A DNA stretch of 27,724 nt. It comes from an uncultured Eubacterium sp. (GTDB taxonomy: Bacteria > Bacillota > Clostridia > Lachnospirales > Lachnospiraceae). Below are positions 16,547-25,420 of this stretch, one piece after another. The stretch spans positions 1 to 27,724 of the forward strand of contig CAKRIZ010000031.1 in assembly GCA_934351445.1 (NCBI GenBank), in the 5' to 3' direction. Both the position numbers and the translations under genes were made by a program. Within the stretch, counting starts at the first letter, position 1. Each line of letters begins with the position of its first letter. Under the pieces are notes generated by a model. The model saw only the letters and a program-made list of their open reading frames with translations, was not told the origin of the DNA and ran no database searches.

Positions 16547-18992
16547 CGATCTGCCCTCCAATTCTGTTTTCTTTTATTTTTGCAATCATCGCTGCCAGCT
16601 GTGCGCTGATCTGCTCATAATCAAAATCCTCCACTGCGCGCGTCAATTGTTCCCGTTCTTCTTTCAGGCTGTCTCCCTGCGGGTAATAATTACAAAACAT
16701 GCGAAGCTGTTCAAAATCCACCTCATATTCTTCTACACCATGTAAAAAGGTCTCCGCCTGTCCCACATATATGTCGCGCGGCTGCTCGATCTCACTCACA
16801 GCCGGAGCCATGCCGGATATCTCCGGAAGTGATAACAGTTTTCCCAGATCATCACATAACTGCACATGTTCCTGCATCAATCCATCAAACCGTTCATAGA
16901 TATATGCGGTATCCTCTTCCCCGGCAGCCATCTCCATTTTTTCCGCACCGTACGCCATATGTACTGCCCCGATCACGCGGGATGTACTCTTGAGCGCGTG
17001 TACGAAAATCTTTAGGTTTTTCCAGTCCTTTTGCTCATATGCCTGACGCATATGCCCGTCATTCTCCAGTGCTTCGTTCAGATATCCCCTGATATTCTCC
17101 AGTACATCACACACCGTTCCGGATGAATACTGGAGCGCATTCTCCAGTGCCAGTTCTGTCAGCCCTGATTCATCGATCTTTTGTTGCAGCAGTTCCAAAC
17201 GCGCATGCTCTTTCGCGTCATCCTCCGCATCCATCTGTGTCAGATGTACCAGCTCCGGCGGCAGAAATTGCCGCAGCGCTTCTTCTAACACTTGCCCCTG
17301 CACCGGTTTTGATAAAAATCCATCAAAGCCTTCATCCAGATATTGCTGTTTCATACCGGCTACCGCATTTGCTGTCAGTATGATGACCGGTGTATGATAA
17401 TTGCAGCCGTGTTCATCGGCACGCAGCTCTTTAAATGTCTCAACACCGTCCTTATTCGGCATCAGATGATCCATCAGGATCAGGTCATAGCGCTGTGTCC
17501 GGCATTTCTGCAGACATTGTACACCATCTTCCGCGGTATCAATCTGCACCTGCGTCTGTTTGAGCAGTGACTTCACAACCGTTCGGTTCATCAGGTTGTC
17601 ATCGACAACCAGCACACGCGCCTGTGGTGCCGTAAAACTCTCTTTATACGTCTGTTCCTGTGCCAGCCGTTTCTGATACAGGTCATTCAGATTCCCCATC
17701 GGCTCCTCACTGACAACCTGCTGTTCCAGTTCAAATGAAAATAATGAGCCTTTGCCATAGATGCTCTCCATCTCCAGTGTACTGTCCATCATCTCCAGCA
17801 ATTGCTGTGTGATCGCCAGCCCAAGTCCGGTTCCTTCGATATGGTGAGCCTTGAGATCGCCGCCCCGCTGGAACGAGGCAAACAACACTTCCCTGCTCTC
17901 CCGGATGCCGATGCCTGTATCCTTGACTGCTACCTGCAGCATAATATGACGGGAATCCTTCTTTTTCATATGGACACGCAGCGTCACACTTCCTTTTTCT
18001 GTATATTTCACTGCATTTGTCAGAATATTCGTAATAATCTGACGAATCCGTACTTCATCACCGTAGAGAATATTCGGTATATTTTCATCAATATCCAGTA
18101 TCAGCTGCAGGTTTTTCTTTTCGAGCCGTGGCTGAATCACCAGCAGGACATCATACAGCATGCTATTGAGTTCGTATCGCTCCGGTACGACCTCCATCTT
18201 GCCAGACTCTATCTTGGAAATATCTAAAATATCATTGACGAGTGAGAGCAGCGCCGTACCTGCGCTCTGTATGTTCTGCGCATACCCCCGTATCTCCTCA
18301 TCCTGTTCTTCGCGCAGGATCATCTCATTCATGCCGAGCACTGCATTGATCGGTGTACGGATCTCATGTGACATATTTGCCAGAAAGTTACTCTTGGCTT
18401 CTGCCGCTGCCGTTGCATCCTCACATTTCATCTCCACGAGCTGGAGCAGATCGTCCAGACTCTTCTCATCCTCCTTCGCCACACGCTCCGTAAACAGATC
18501 CTTCGTCTGCATGAACAGCATCAGGCCGCTGGAAATCAGCATCAATATCAGTATAAATAAAAATTCAATGCGGCTGTAGGTATGGTAGATCACATCTACA
18601 CCACTTAATGCGAGTGTCAGGATGCTTACAAACACGTTCATTGCCGTGACAAACATGTTGAGCCAGAGATCCTTATACATCGTGCATTCCACCATGACAA
18701 AAAACATGCAGGCTGGAAGCAGCCGGTCTGAACCGCTTCCAACGGAATAACACATATACACATACACCCCACATGCGATCGTCACTGCCCCCTGTACAAA
18801 ATCCGGACATTTCTCTGTGTCTGCAACAGTCAACAGACGCGTAGCGATCACCATCACCACAAATACGATCGCATGGATGATAATATACATCAGTCCCAGG
18901 GAGTAATTTACACGCAGTGCATAGAGCACTGCCACACATTCCATGATCAGAATATACCAGGTCAGGCGCCGTTCTTTTTGACAATCTCTCAT
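16539..18992 (-). CDS. Membrane hybrid histidine kinase (HisKA-HATPase-REC-HPt), first of two
   Basis: 817 residues and a clear paralogue of the next gene. Five to six transmembrane helices (about 10-160) precede HisKA (FLANMSHEIRTPINA, about H209), HATPase (NILTNAVKYT, KDTGIGI, EGTGLGLAI), a receiver (VVDDN, phospho-Asp in LMDHLMPNKDG, about D508) and HPt (FVHALKSTSR, about H665), then the same kind of C-terminal tail. The membrane domain differs from its neighbour, suggesting a different input. ATG 18992 overlaps the stop of the lipid-kinase gene (ATGA), with AGGAG upstream. A longer frame to 19055 runs into that gene and is rejected. Both kinases were probably made by tandem duplication. 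Confidence 0.93.
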   Translation of the reverse strand: MRDCQKERRLTWYILIMECVAVLYALRVNYSLGLMYIIIHAIVFVVMVIATRLLTVADTEKCPDFVQGAVTIACGVYVYMCYSVGSGSDRLLPACMFFVMVECTMYKDLWLNMFVTAMNVFVSILTLALSGVDVIYHTYSRIEFLFILILMLISSGLMLFMQTKDLFTERVAKEDEKSLDDLLQLVEMKCEDATAAAEAKSNFLANMSHEIRTPINAVLGMNEMILREEQDEEIRGYAQNIQSAGTALLSLVNDILDISKIESGKMEVVPERYELNSMLYDVLLVIQPRLEKKNLQLILDIDENIPNILYGDEVRIRQIITNILTNAVKYTEKGSVTLRVHMKKKDSRHIMLQVAVKDTGIGIRESREVLFASFQRGGDLKAHHIEGTGLGLAITQQLLEMMDSTLEMESIYGKGSLFSFELEQQVVSEEPMGNLNDLYQKRLAQEQTYKESFTAPQARVLVVDDNLMNRTVVKSLLKQTQVQIDTAEDGVQCLQKCRTQRYDLILMDHLMPNKDGVETFKELRADEHGCNYHTPVIILTANAVAGMKQQYLDEGFDGFLSKPVQGQVLEEALRQFLPPELVHLTQMDAEDDAKEHARLELLQQKIDESGLTELALENALQYSSGTVCDVLENIRGYLNEALENDGHMRQAYEQKDWKNLKIFVHALKSTSRVIGAVHMAYGAEKMEMAAGEEDTAYIYERFDGLMQEHVQLCDDLGKLLSLPEISGMAPAVSEIEQPRDIYVGQAETFLHGVEEYEVDFEQLRMFCNYYPQGDSLKEEREQLTRAVEDFDYEQISAQLAAMIAKIKENRIGGQIDG

Positions 18993-19906
18993 GGCAGTTC
19001 CACTCCTCTCGGCACGACAAAACGAACACTTGACGGACGCAGCTCTACCGTCCATTCTCCGGCCGCCGATATCATCTCCCCGTCCAGGTTGGCGACAATC
19101 GGCATCCGGTCGCTCCGTATGATCGACATCTTATCTGCAGTACCCACGCGGGTATGCCGCTGTATGTAATCGCCATTCTGTGCGATCAGATTTACCAGTA
19201 TCCGGATAAACGCAAAATGTCCACGGGAAGGGATGAGCACATAGCTGCCCATACCGTCTGCAGGTGAGAACCCTTTCGGCATGCACAGCGAACCACCCAG
19301 CACACAGCCGTTTGCCCAGCAGATCTCATCATAACAGCCATTCATCTCTTTTCCATCCATGCGGATCTTCAGATCCATCCTCTTCAGCCGCAGCAATGCC
19401 TGAAATGCATATGCCGAATATGGGATTCGGATGCCGACCGTGCGCACCGGATGCTGTCTGGCGATATAAGACATGATATCCGCATCCATGCCGCAGGAAA
19501 ACGTATTGAGCGCCCTGCCATGATTTGTCAGGATCGAATCTACCACCAGTGTATCCCCATAGATCAATTCTGCGATATCGTAAAACCGTGTCCGGTCTTC
19601 CGGCGCAAAGCATTTTAAAAAATCGTTGGTCATGCCACACGGATAAAAGGCCAGTTCGACATTCGGATTCTCACCGACACCCTCTAACACATTGCGCATC
19701 GTACCCGAACCACCGCATGCATAGATACGCAGCGGTTCATCCGGGAAGAAATCAACCACCTTACGCACCAGTTCTGTCTCATTGCCGGTATATCTGGAAT
19801 TAAACAAAAAGTACTCAAACCCTTTCATCTGTTCCAGCTGCTGTCTTAAATTGTTTGCGAACGTCATACTGCCCGCATATGGATTTACTATAAAAATATG
19901 CTTCAT
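18989..19906 (-). CDS. Divergent diacylglycerol/lipid kinase-like protein
   Basis: 305 residues. The N-terminus KHIFIVNPYAG and the overall plan match the DAGK catalytic family (YegS/DgkB), which phosphorylates lipid or sphingoid alcohols with ATP at the membrane. The signature is altered: the usual GGDGTxNE reads GGSGTMRN, and the usual PxGTGND reads PCGMTND. The Asp that normally helps bind nucleotide and metal is therefore missing, so activity is uncertain. A C-terminal beta-sandwich (SRGHFAFIRIL to DGEMISAAGEWTVELRPSSVRFVVP) is present. ATG 19906 has GGAG 10 bases upstream; a longer frame to 19957 is rejected. It is the first gene of a three-gene operon with two hybrid kinases (ATGA overlap). 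Confidence 0.85.
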   Translation of the reverse strand: MKHIFIVNPYAGSMTFANNLRQQLEQMKGFEYFLFNSRYTGNETELVRKVVDFFPDEPLRIYACGGSGTMRNVLEGVGENPNVELAFYPCGMTNDFLKCFAPEDRTRFYDIAELIYGDTLVVDSILTNHGRALNTFSCGMDADIMSYIARQHPVRTVGIRIPYSAYAFQALLRLKRMDLKIRMDGKEMNGCYDEICWANGCVLGGSLCMPKGFSPADGMGSYVLIPSRGHFAFIRILVNLIAQNGDYIQRHTRVGTADKMSIIRSDRMPIVANLDGEMISAAGEWTVELRPSSVRFVVPRGVELP

Positions 19907-19928
19907 AACGAATCTCCAATTACCTTTT

Positions 19929-19957
19929 ATTATAATGACTATCCAGCGGAAACACAA
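19929..19957 (-). promoter_or_regulatory. Promoter of the lipid-kinase/histidine-kinase operon
   Basis: On the minus strand TTGTGT (19952-19957), a 17-base spacer and a perfect TATAAT (19929-19934) lie 23 bases upstream of the start codon, giving a very short leader. It is placed just after the gatB terminator. Confidence 0.75.
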
Positions 19958-19982
19958 TGAGAAATCATACGAAAAAGAATCT

Positions 19983-20013
19983 AAAAAGGAACTGCCTCTA
20001 CAGCAGTTCCTTT
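19983..20013 (-). terminator. Terminator of the aspS-gatCAB operon, overlapping the gatB end
   Basis: GGAACTGC and GCAGTTCC form an 8-bp stem (extended by A-T pairs) around a 7-base loop, followed by a T run on the minus strand. The gatB stop codon (19998-20000) lies in the loop, so the last codons double as terminator stem. Confidence 0.85.
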
Positions 20014-21431
20014 AAAATCTGGTTGACCATACCGGGATTTGCTTTTCCCTTCATCGCTTTCATCGTCTGTCCAACGAGAAAACCTATGGCTTTTTCTTTT
20101 CCATTGTGATAATCGTCCACTGACTGCGGATTGTCTTTGATCACCTGCTCGATCGTCTGCCGCAGGGCGCCCTCATCGTTTACCGTCTTTAAGCCGTGCT
20201 CCTCGACATACTGCTTCGGATCAATATCATCTGCAAACATCTGCTCAAATACTTCCTTGGCGACCGTACTGTTGACCGTGCCTGCATCTGCCAATTCTAC
20301 AAGTGCGGCCAGATGCTCCGGTGAGAATACGATATCCTCCGGCTCCATCTCCTGCTCCTTGAGCAGCCGCATGGTCTCTACCATGAGCCAGTTGGACACC
20401 TTTTTCGGCTTGCCACAGATCGCCACCGTCTGTTCAAAAATATCTGCCAGATGCTTGGATGCAGTGATAATCTCAGCGTCATAGCGCGGAATCTCATATT
20501 CACTCTCATAGCGCGCGAGCTTTTCCGTGCGCAGCTCCGGCTGACGGCTTCTCACCTCTTCGAGCCATTCGTCTGAGATATGGATCGGCACCAGATCGGG
20601 TTCCGGGAAATAGCGGTAATCCTGTGCATCCTCCTTTGAGCGCATTGCATGTGAACTCTCCTTTGCGTCATCCCAGCGGCGTGTCTCCTGCACGACCTTT
20701 TCTCCCGATTCGATCAGGTCGATCTGCCTGTTTTTCTCACCCTCGATCGCACGGGCAATCGCACGGAACGAATTCAGATTCTTCATCTCGGTACGCGTAC
20801 CAAACTCCGTTGCTCCCACTTCCCGCACAGACAGATTGACATCCGCACGCATGGAACCTTCATTGAGCTTACAATCCGATGCACCGAGATACTGGATGAT
20901 CAGGCGCAGTTTTTCCAGATATGCGATCACTTCCTCTGCCGAGCGCATATCCGGCTCGGACACGATCTCGATCAAAGGGACACCGGAACGGTTAAAATCT
21001 ACGATCGATACGTCATCCCAGTCATCATGTACGAGCTTTCCGGCATCCTCCTCCATATGGATCTCATGGATACCGACCGCTTTTTTTGTGCCATCTGCAG
21101 TCTCAATCTCTACAGACCCGTTCCTGCAGATCGGCTCATAGAGCTGCGAGATCTGATAATTCTGCGGATTATCGGGATAAAAATAGTTTTTCCGGTCAAA
21201 TTTACAGTTCTGGTTGATCGTACAGTTTGTCGCCAGTCCGACTGCCATCGCATATTCCACAACCTGTTTATTGAGTACCGGAAGCGACCCCGGCATACCG
21301 GTGCAGACCGGACAGGTGTGTGTATTCGGTGCGCCTCCAAATGCGGTAGAACAGCCACAGAAAATCTTTGTCTTTGTCGCCAGCTCTACATGTACCTCCA
21401 GACCAATGACGGTCTCATATTCTCTGCTCAT
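19998..21431 (-). CDS. gatB: Asp-tRNA(Asn)/Glu-tRNA(Gln) amidotransferase subunit B
   Basis: The kinase/amidation and tRNA-binding subunit of GatCAB. It phosphorylates the side-chain carboxyl of mischarged Asp or Glu on tRNA and transfers ammonia from GatA. The N-terminus YETVIGLEVHVEL is diagnostic. The zinc cysteines are C25, C27, C40 and C43 (FCGCS, TCPVC). The cradle domain has MRADVNLSV and GTRTEMKNLNSF, and a YqeY-like tail follows. At 477 residues it is full length. ATG 21431 overlaps the gatA stop by ATGA. It is the last gene of the operon. Confidence 0.98.
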   Translation of the reverse strand: MSREYETVIGLEVHVELATKTKIFCGCSTAFGGAPNTHTCPVCTGMPGSLPVLNKQVVEYAMAVGLATNCTINQNCKFDRKNYFYPDNPQNYQISQLYEPICRNGSVEIETADGTKKAVGIHEIHMEEDAGKLVHDDWDDVSIVDFNRSGVPLIEIVSEPDMRSAEEVIAYLEKLRLIIQYLGASDCKLNEGSMRADVNLSVREVGATEFGTRTEMKNLNSFRAIARAIEGEKNRQIDLIESGEKVVQETRRWDDAKESSHAMRSKEDAQDYRYFPEPDLVPIHISDEWLEEVRSRQPELRTEKLARYESEYEIPRYDAEIITASKHLADIFEQTVAICGKPKKVSNWLMVETMRLLKEQEMEPEDIVFSPEHLAALVELADAGTVNSTVAKEVFEQMFADDIDPKQYVEEHGLKTVNDEGALRQTIEQVIKDNPQSVDDYHNGKEKAIGFLVGQTMKAMKGKANPGMVNQILKELL

Positions 21432-22909
21432 GACGCACCTCCGTTCTGTTCCTGCGCAATACTGCTGCGTGCATAATCACGTGTCTGTTCAAACGCATAT
21501 GCCGCACGGATGATCTTCTTTTCCTGGAAGCAGTCTCCGATCAGCTGCAGGCCAACCGGAAGTCCCTGACGGTCAAGTCCGCACGGTAAGCTGATGCCGG
21601 GCAGCCCCGCCAGATTCACGGATATCGTATAGATATCGCCCAGATACATCTGGATCGGATCAGACAGGGAGGCTCCCAGCTTTGGTGCCGTCGTAGGTGC
21701 CGCAGGGCCTAATATCACATCGTATTTTGCAAATGCATCATCAAATGCCTGTTTGATCAATGCCTTGACACGCAGGGCTTTCAGATAATAGGCATCGTAA
21801 TAACCGGAACTAAGGACAAATGATCCGAGCATGATGCGGCGCTTGACCTCCGCCCCGAATCCTTCTGAACGGCTCTTTTTGTACATCTGATGCAGCCCAT
21901 CATATTCTTCAGTACGATAACCGTATTTCACACCATCGAAACGCGCCAGATTGCTGCTCGCCTCAGCACAGGCAATCACGTAATAGGCAGGGATCGCATA
22001 CTTGACCAGTCCGAGGTCAAAATGTTCTACGACCGCGCCCTTTTTCTCCAGTTCCTTTGCAGCAGCGAGTACCTGTGCACGCACATCCTCATCCAGACCT
22101 TCGCCGAAATAATCATTCGGTATACCAATACGCATACCCTTCACATCATCTACGAGCGCCTGTGTAAAATCGGTCTCTCCACGCTTTACCGAAGTCGAAT
22201 CTTTCGGATCATGTGCGGCTATCGCCTCTAATACCGTCGCACAGTCGGTCACATCCTTTGCGATCGGTCCGATCTGGTCGAGCGAAGAACCATATGCGAT
22301 GAGTCCGTATCTGGATACGGTTCCGTAAGTCGGCTTGATGCCTGTCACGCCACAGAACGAACTAGGCTGACGGATGGATCCACCCGTATCTGATCCGAGT
22401 GCATACGAGCATTCCTCAGCAGCGACCGCCGCGCAGCTGCCACCGGAAGATCCGCCGGGCACATGCCCTGTATTCCACGGATTTTTTGTCACTCCGTATG
22501 CAGAAGTCTCTGTCGTACTTCCCATCGCAAATTCATCCATATTTGTCTTGCCAAGGATGATTGCCCCTGCGCGCTCTAACCGCAGGACAGCTTCCGAAGT
22601 ATAGGTCGGAATAAAGTTATACAGGATTTTAGAGCTGCAGGTTGTCTTTAATCCCTTCGTACACATATTATCCTTGATCGCTACCGGAACACCGGCGAGC
22701 GGTGATGTGAGGCTGCCGGATGCAATCTGCTCCTGTACTTCCTGTGCACGCTGCATGGCACGCTCCGCATCCACCGTCACAAAGCTGTGTACCGATTTTT
22801 CGCAGGCGTCAATCGCCGCCAGTGCTTCGCGTGTCGCATCTACTGCAGTCACTTCTTTTTTTTGTATCTGTTTGCCCAGCTCTACGGCTGTCAGACTCAT
22901 AAGCGACAT
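21428..22909 (-). CDS. gatA: Asp-tRNA(Asn)/Glu-tRNA(Gln) amidotransferase subunit A
   Basis: The glutaminase subunit of GatCAB; releases ammonia from glutamine and channels it to GatB. It is an amidase-signature protein with the Ser-cisSer-Lys triad at K79 (PVAIKDN), S154 (PGGSSGGS) and S178 (SDTGGSIRQP), the same numbers as in the S. aureus enzyme. 493 residues. ATG 22909 has AAGGGGA upstream. The 55-base gap to gatC contains a fragment of the 132-bp repeat. The overlap with gatB is ATGA. Confidence 0.98.
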   Translation of the reverse strand: MSLMSLTAVELGKQIQKKEVTAVDATREALAAIDACEKSVHSFVTVDAERAMQRAQEVQEQIASGSLTSPLAGVPVAIKDNMCTKGLKTTCSSKILYNFIPTYTSEAVLRLERAGAIILGKTNMDEFAMGSTTETSAYGVTKNPWNTGHVPGGSSGGSCAAVAAEECSYALGSDTGGSIRQPSSFCGVTGIKPTYGTVSRYGLIAYGSSLDQIGPIAKDVTDCATVLEAIAAHDPKDSTSVKRGETDFTQALVDDVKGMRIGIPNDYFGEGLDEDVRAQVLAAAKELEKKGAVVEHFDLGLVKYAIPAYYVIACAEASSNLARFDGVKYGYRTEEYDGLHQMYKKSRSEGFGAEVKRRIMLGSFVLSSGYYDAYYLKALRVKALIKQAFDDAFAKYDVILGPAAPTTAPKLGASLSDPIQMYLGDIYTISVNLAGLPGISLPCGLDRQGLPVGLQLIGDCFQEKKIIRAAYAFEQTRDYARSSIAQEQNGGAS

Positions 22910-22923
22910 GGTCTATCCCCTTC

Positions 22924-22949
22924 GTAACTGTTCAGTACCTTCACAGTTA
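22924..22949 (+). repeat. Solo end of the 132-bp element between gatC and gatA
   Basis: These bases match the first 26 of the 132-bp element with one difference (GTAACTGTTCAG then the CAGTTA arm). The rest of the element is absent. It can fold as a 6-7 bp hairpin inside the operon mRNA, just before the gatA ribosome site. It could be a deletion remnant or a separate short form. Confidence 0.75.
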
Positions 22950-22964
22950 ACCCTTTCTTCATAA

Positions 22965-23258
22965 TTATACAATCGTCTTCGGTACTTCAAATCCGCCGTC
23001 CCTGCACAGCGGCGCATTGGCTAACGTATCCCCGCTGCCATCGCCGTTTGTCACTACATCCTCACGGAATACATTGTTTACCGGAAAGACATGGGACATC
23101 GGTTCCACCTGTGAGGTATCCAGTTCATTCAGCTGATCGATATAATCCAACATATCGCCCATGTCCTTTTTGGCTGCCTCCTTCTCCTCCTCAGAGAGCT
23201 CCAGCTTTGCCAGAATACCTACATATTCGATCGTCTCATCACTAATGATATTTGCCAT
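22965..23258 (-). CDS. gatC: Asp-tRNA(Asn)/Glu-tRNA(Gln) amidotransferase subunit C
   Basis: A small subunit that wraps around GatA and stabilises the GatA-GatB interface. 97 residues with the family pattern: [21 protein letters not shown] near the start, a [25 protein letters not shown] core and a REDVV segment. ATG 23258 has AAAGGAG upstream, 28 bases after the aspS stop. Confidence 0.97.
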   Translation of the reverse strand: MANIISDETIEYVGILAKLELSEEEKEAAKKDMGDMLDYIDQLNELDTSQVEPMSHVFPVNNVFREDVVTNGDGSGDTLANAPLCRDGGFEVPKTIV

Positions 23259-23286
23259 GTTTATCTCCTTTATTTTTCACACACGA

Positions 23287-25023
23287 TCAGTCACGCACCT
23301 TGATGTGCACCTCACGCAGCTGCTGCTCTGTGACCGTGTTCGGCGCTCCGCACATCAGATCCTGTGCATTGCCGTTCATCGGGAACGGGATGATCTCGCG
23401 GATGTTCTCCTCATTACGCAGCAGCATAATCATACGGTCGACACCCGGCGCCATACCTGCATGCGGCGGTGCCCCATACTGGAACGCATGGTACAGTGCA
23501 CCGAATTTTTCTTTTAATACGCTCTCGTCGTAACCTGCGATCTCAAATGCCTTGACCATGATATCCAGATCATGGTTTCTGACCGCACCGGATGATAATT
23601 CAATACCATTACATACAATGTCATACTGATAGGCCAGTATATCGAGCGGATTCTGCTCCTGCAGTGCCTGCAGGCCTCCCTGCGGCATAGAGAACGGATT
23701 GTGCGTAAATCCGATCTTCTTTGTCTCCGGGTCTTTTTCAAACATCGGGAAATCGTCCACATAGCAGAAACGGTATGCGTTCTTCTCGATTAGATCGAGT
23801 TTTTCCCCGAGCTGTGTGCGGATCGCACCGGCATAAGCGGCTGCCTTTGCCTCACGGTCTGCGATGAAGAAGATCGTATCTCCGACCTCCAGTGAAGCCA
23901 GCGTGCGCATCTCCTCCTTGCAATCATCCGGAATGAATTTATCGATCGGTCCTTTGTAGCTGCCATCCTCCTGTACTTCCAGATAGCCAAGTCCACCACA
24001 GCCTAAGCCCTGCGCAAATTTTAACAGTTTCTCATGAAAGCCCTTGGACATCTCAGCATGTACCTTGATCGCACGGACGGTCTTGCCGTGGAATGGCTGA
24101 AAGCTGCATTTCTCAAAGAACTCACTCAGATCAATGATCCGAAGCGGGTTTCTCAGATCCGGCTTATCAGAACCGAACTCCAACATTGCCTGCTTATAGC
24201 TGATGATCGGATACGGTGCTTTTGTCACCTCATATCCCTCGGGAGCAAATTTTTCAAACGCGGCGGTCAGCACTTCCTCGCCAACACGGAATACATCCTC
24301 CTGCGTTGCAAAGCTCATCTCGAAATCAAGCTGATAGAACTCTCCGGGCGAACGGTCAGCTCTCGCATCCTCATCGCGGAAGCACGGTGCGATCTGGAAA
24401 TATTTGTCAAAGCCCGATACCATCAGAAGCTGCTTATACTGCTGCGGTGCCTGCGGCAATGCATAGAATTTTCCTTTAAATTTGCGGCTCGGCACGATAT
24501 AGTCTCTGGCGCCCTCGGGGGAAGATGCACACAGGATCGGTGTCTGGATCTCTAAAAATCCCATCTCCGTCATCTTCTGGCGCAGGAATGCGATGACCTG
24601 CGAACGGAAGATCATATTGTCGCGCACCTTGGCATTTCTCAGGTCAAGGTAACGATACTGCAGCCGCACGTCCTCCCGCACGTCCTTGGAGGTCATGATC
24701 TCAAACGGCAGTGCCTTGCGCACCTTGCCGAGCACGGTGATCTGTTTTGCCTCTAATTCGATCGTACCAGAAGGGATCTTGGGATTGTAGGTTTCCTCAT
24801 CCCTTTTTTCCATGATTCCCTGAATCGATACGCAGTCCTCACGACTGAGTCCTTTTAACAGTGTATCATCTCTGATGACGACCTGCAAGATGCCATACAT
24901 ATCCCGAAGGTCAATAAATGACACGCCGCCGTGGTCACGGATATTTTCGATCCAGCCTGCCACGCTTAACTGTTTGTCGATATCTGCCTCACTGATCTGG
25001 TTTAATGTCACGTCTCTGTACAT
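23287..25023 (-). CDS. aspS: Aspartyl-tRNA synthetase, probably non-discriminating
   Basis: A class IIb synthetase of the bacterial type, 578 residues. An N-terminal OB-fold anticodon-binding domain (about 1-105) leads to motif 1 (FLEIQTPILCASSPEGARDY), motif 2 (FRDEDARADRSPGEFYQLD), the bacterial GAD insertion (about 280-420) and motif 3 (GMAPGVDRMIMLL). In the anticodon domain the motif is RDHGG with His31. E. coli AspRS, which is discriminating, has Leu there (RDLG), while the non-discriminating P. aeruginosa enzyme has His31. The second known determinant is Glu here, neither the Lys nor the Gly described, so the evidence is partial. Context supports non-discrimination: it is the first gene of an operon with gatCAB and follows a T-box with an Asn codon. 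GAGGGGA precedes ATG 25023. Confidence 0.96.
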   Translation of the reverse strand: MYRDVTLNQISEADIDKQLSVAGWIENIRDHGGVSFIDLRDMYGILQVVIRDDTLLKGLSREDCVSIQGIMEKRDEETYNPKIPSGTIELEAKQITVLGKVRKALPFEIMTSKDVREDVRLQYRYLDLRNAKVRDNMIFRSQVIAFLRQKMTEMGFLEIQTPILCASSPEGARDYIVPSRKFKGKFYALPQAPQQYKQLLMVSGFDKYFQIAPCFRDEDARADRSPGEFYQLDFEMSFATQEDVFRVGEEVLTAAFEKFAPEGYEVTKAPYPIISYKQAMLEFGSDKPDLRNPLRIIDLSEFFEKCSFQPFHGKTVRAIKVHAEMSKGFHEKLLKFAQGLGCGGLGYLEVQEDGSYKGPIDKFIPDDCKEEMRTLASLEVGDTIFFIADREAKAAAYAGAIRTQLGEKLDLIEKNAYRFCYVDDFPMFEKDPETKKIGFTHNPFSMPQGGLQALQEQNPLDILAYQYDIVCNGIELSSGAVRNHDLDIMVKAFEIAGYDESVLKEKFGALYHAFQYGAPPHAGMAPGVDRMIMLLRNEENIREIIPFPMNGNAQDLMCGAPNTVTEQQLREVHIKVRD

Positions 25024-25077
25024 GCTTCTGATCCCCTCTCTTTGTTTTTGGACTGTGATAATGATTTTCTATCACAC

Positions 25078-25114
25078 GAAAAAGTCCCAGAATATAAAAA
25101 TTATATTCTGGGAC
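25078..25114 (-). terminator. T-box-controlled terminator before aspS
   Basis: A perfect 14-bp stem (GTCCCAGAATATAA with its complement) around a 3-base loop, followed by five T on the minus strand. It sits directly after the T-box sequence and is the terminator that tRNA binding would prevent. Confidence 0.93.
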
Positions 25115-25385
25115 GAATTATCTGATCCGCGGTACCACCCGTTTTGAATGTTATGCACATGCATAAACATTCCGCTCTGTGGGCTTAACGCGCCTCCTGT
25201 ACGTGCTGACCTAATAAAGTGCCGCCATGTCTCCATGTCTGTCTACTGTTTCGACCAGCCTGCTCCGGAGTGTTCCCATGATCTGCTCTCTCAAACAGCG
25301 CTCTCAGTCGGTGACGCTGTATTCCTGTCGATGTCTGCAGATGTGAGTCTCCTTCACTGCATTTACGGCTGCCCAGAGACAGGCA
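25078..25385 (-). promoter_or_regulatory. T-box riboswitch of aspS-gatCAB, apparent specifier AAC (Asn)
   Basis: The antiterminator core GGTGGTACCGCGG is at 25127-25140 (minus), just before the terminator. A strong Stem III hairpin (GAATGTT..ATGCA/TGCAT-AACATTC) is at 25146-25172. Stem I features are the 5' AGGAATA element near 25320-25327, an AGAGAG near 25286-25292 and the 3' context GGGAAC-A-CTCCGGAG. In that context the specifier triplet is AAC at 25272-25274, followed by the usual A, and overlaps GAA (25273-25275). I did not resolve the whole Stem I fold. Uncharged tRNA(Asn), perhaps also tRNA(Glu), should turn the operon on, rather than tRNA(Asp). Confidence 0.92.
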
Positions 25386-25420
25386 ATCTGTGAATGTCTC
25401 TGAACAGTTTTCTATTATGT

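Noticed and set aside
19907..19957. Longer N-terminus of the lipid-kinase gene (MCFRWIVIII...)
   Set aside because: It would start inside the -10/-35 region, and the internal ATG at 19906 has a good ribosome site and the family N-terminus.
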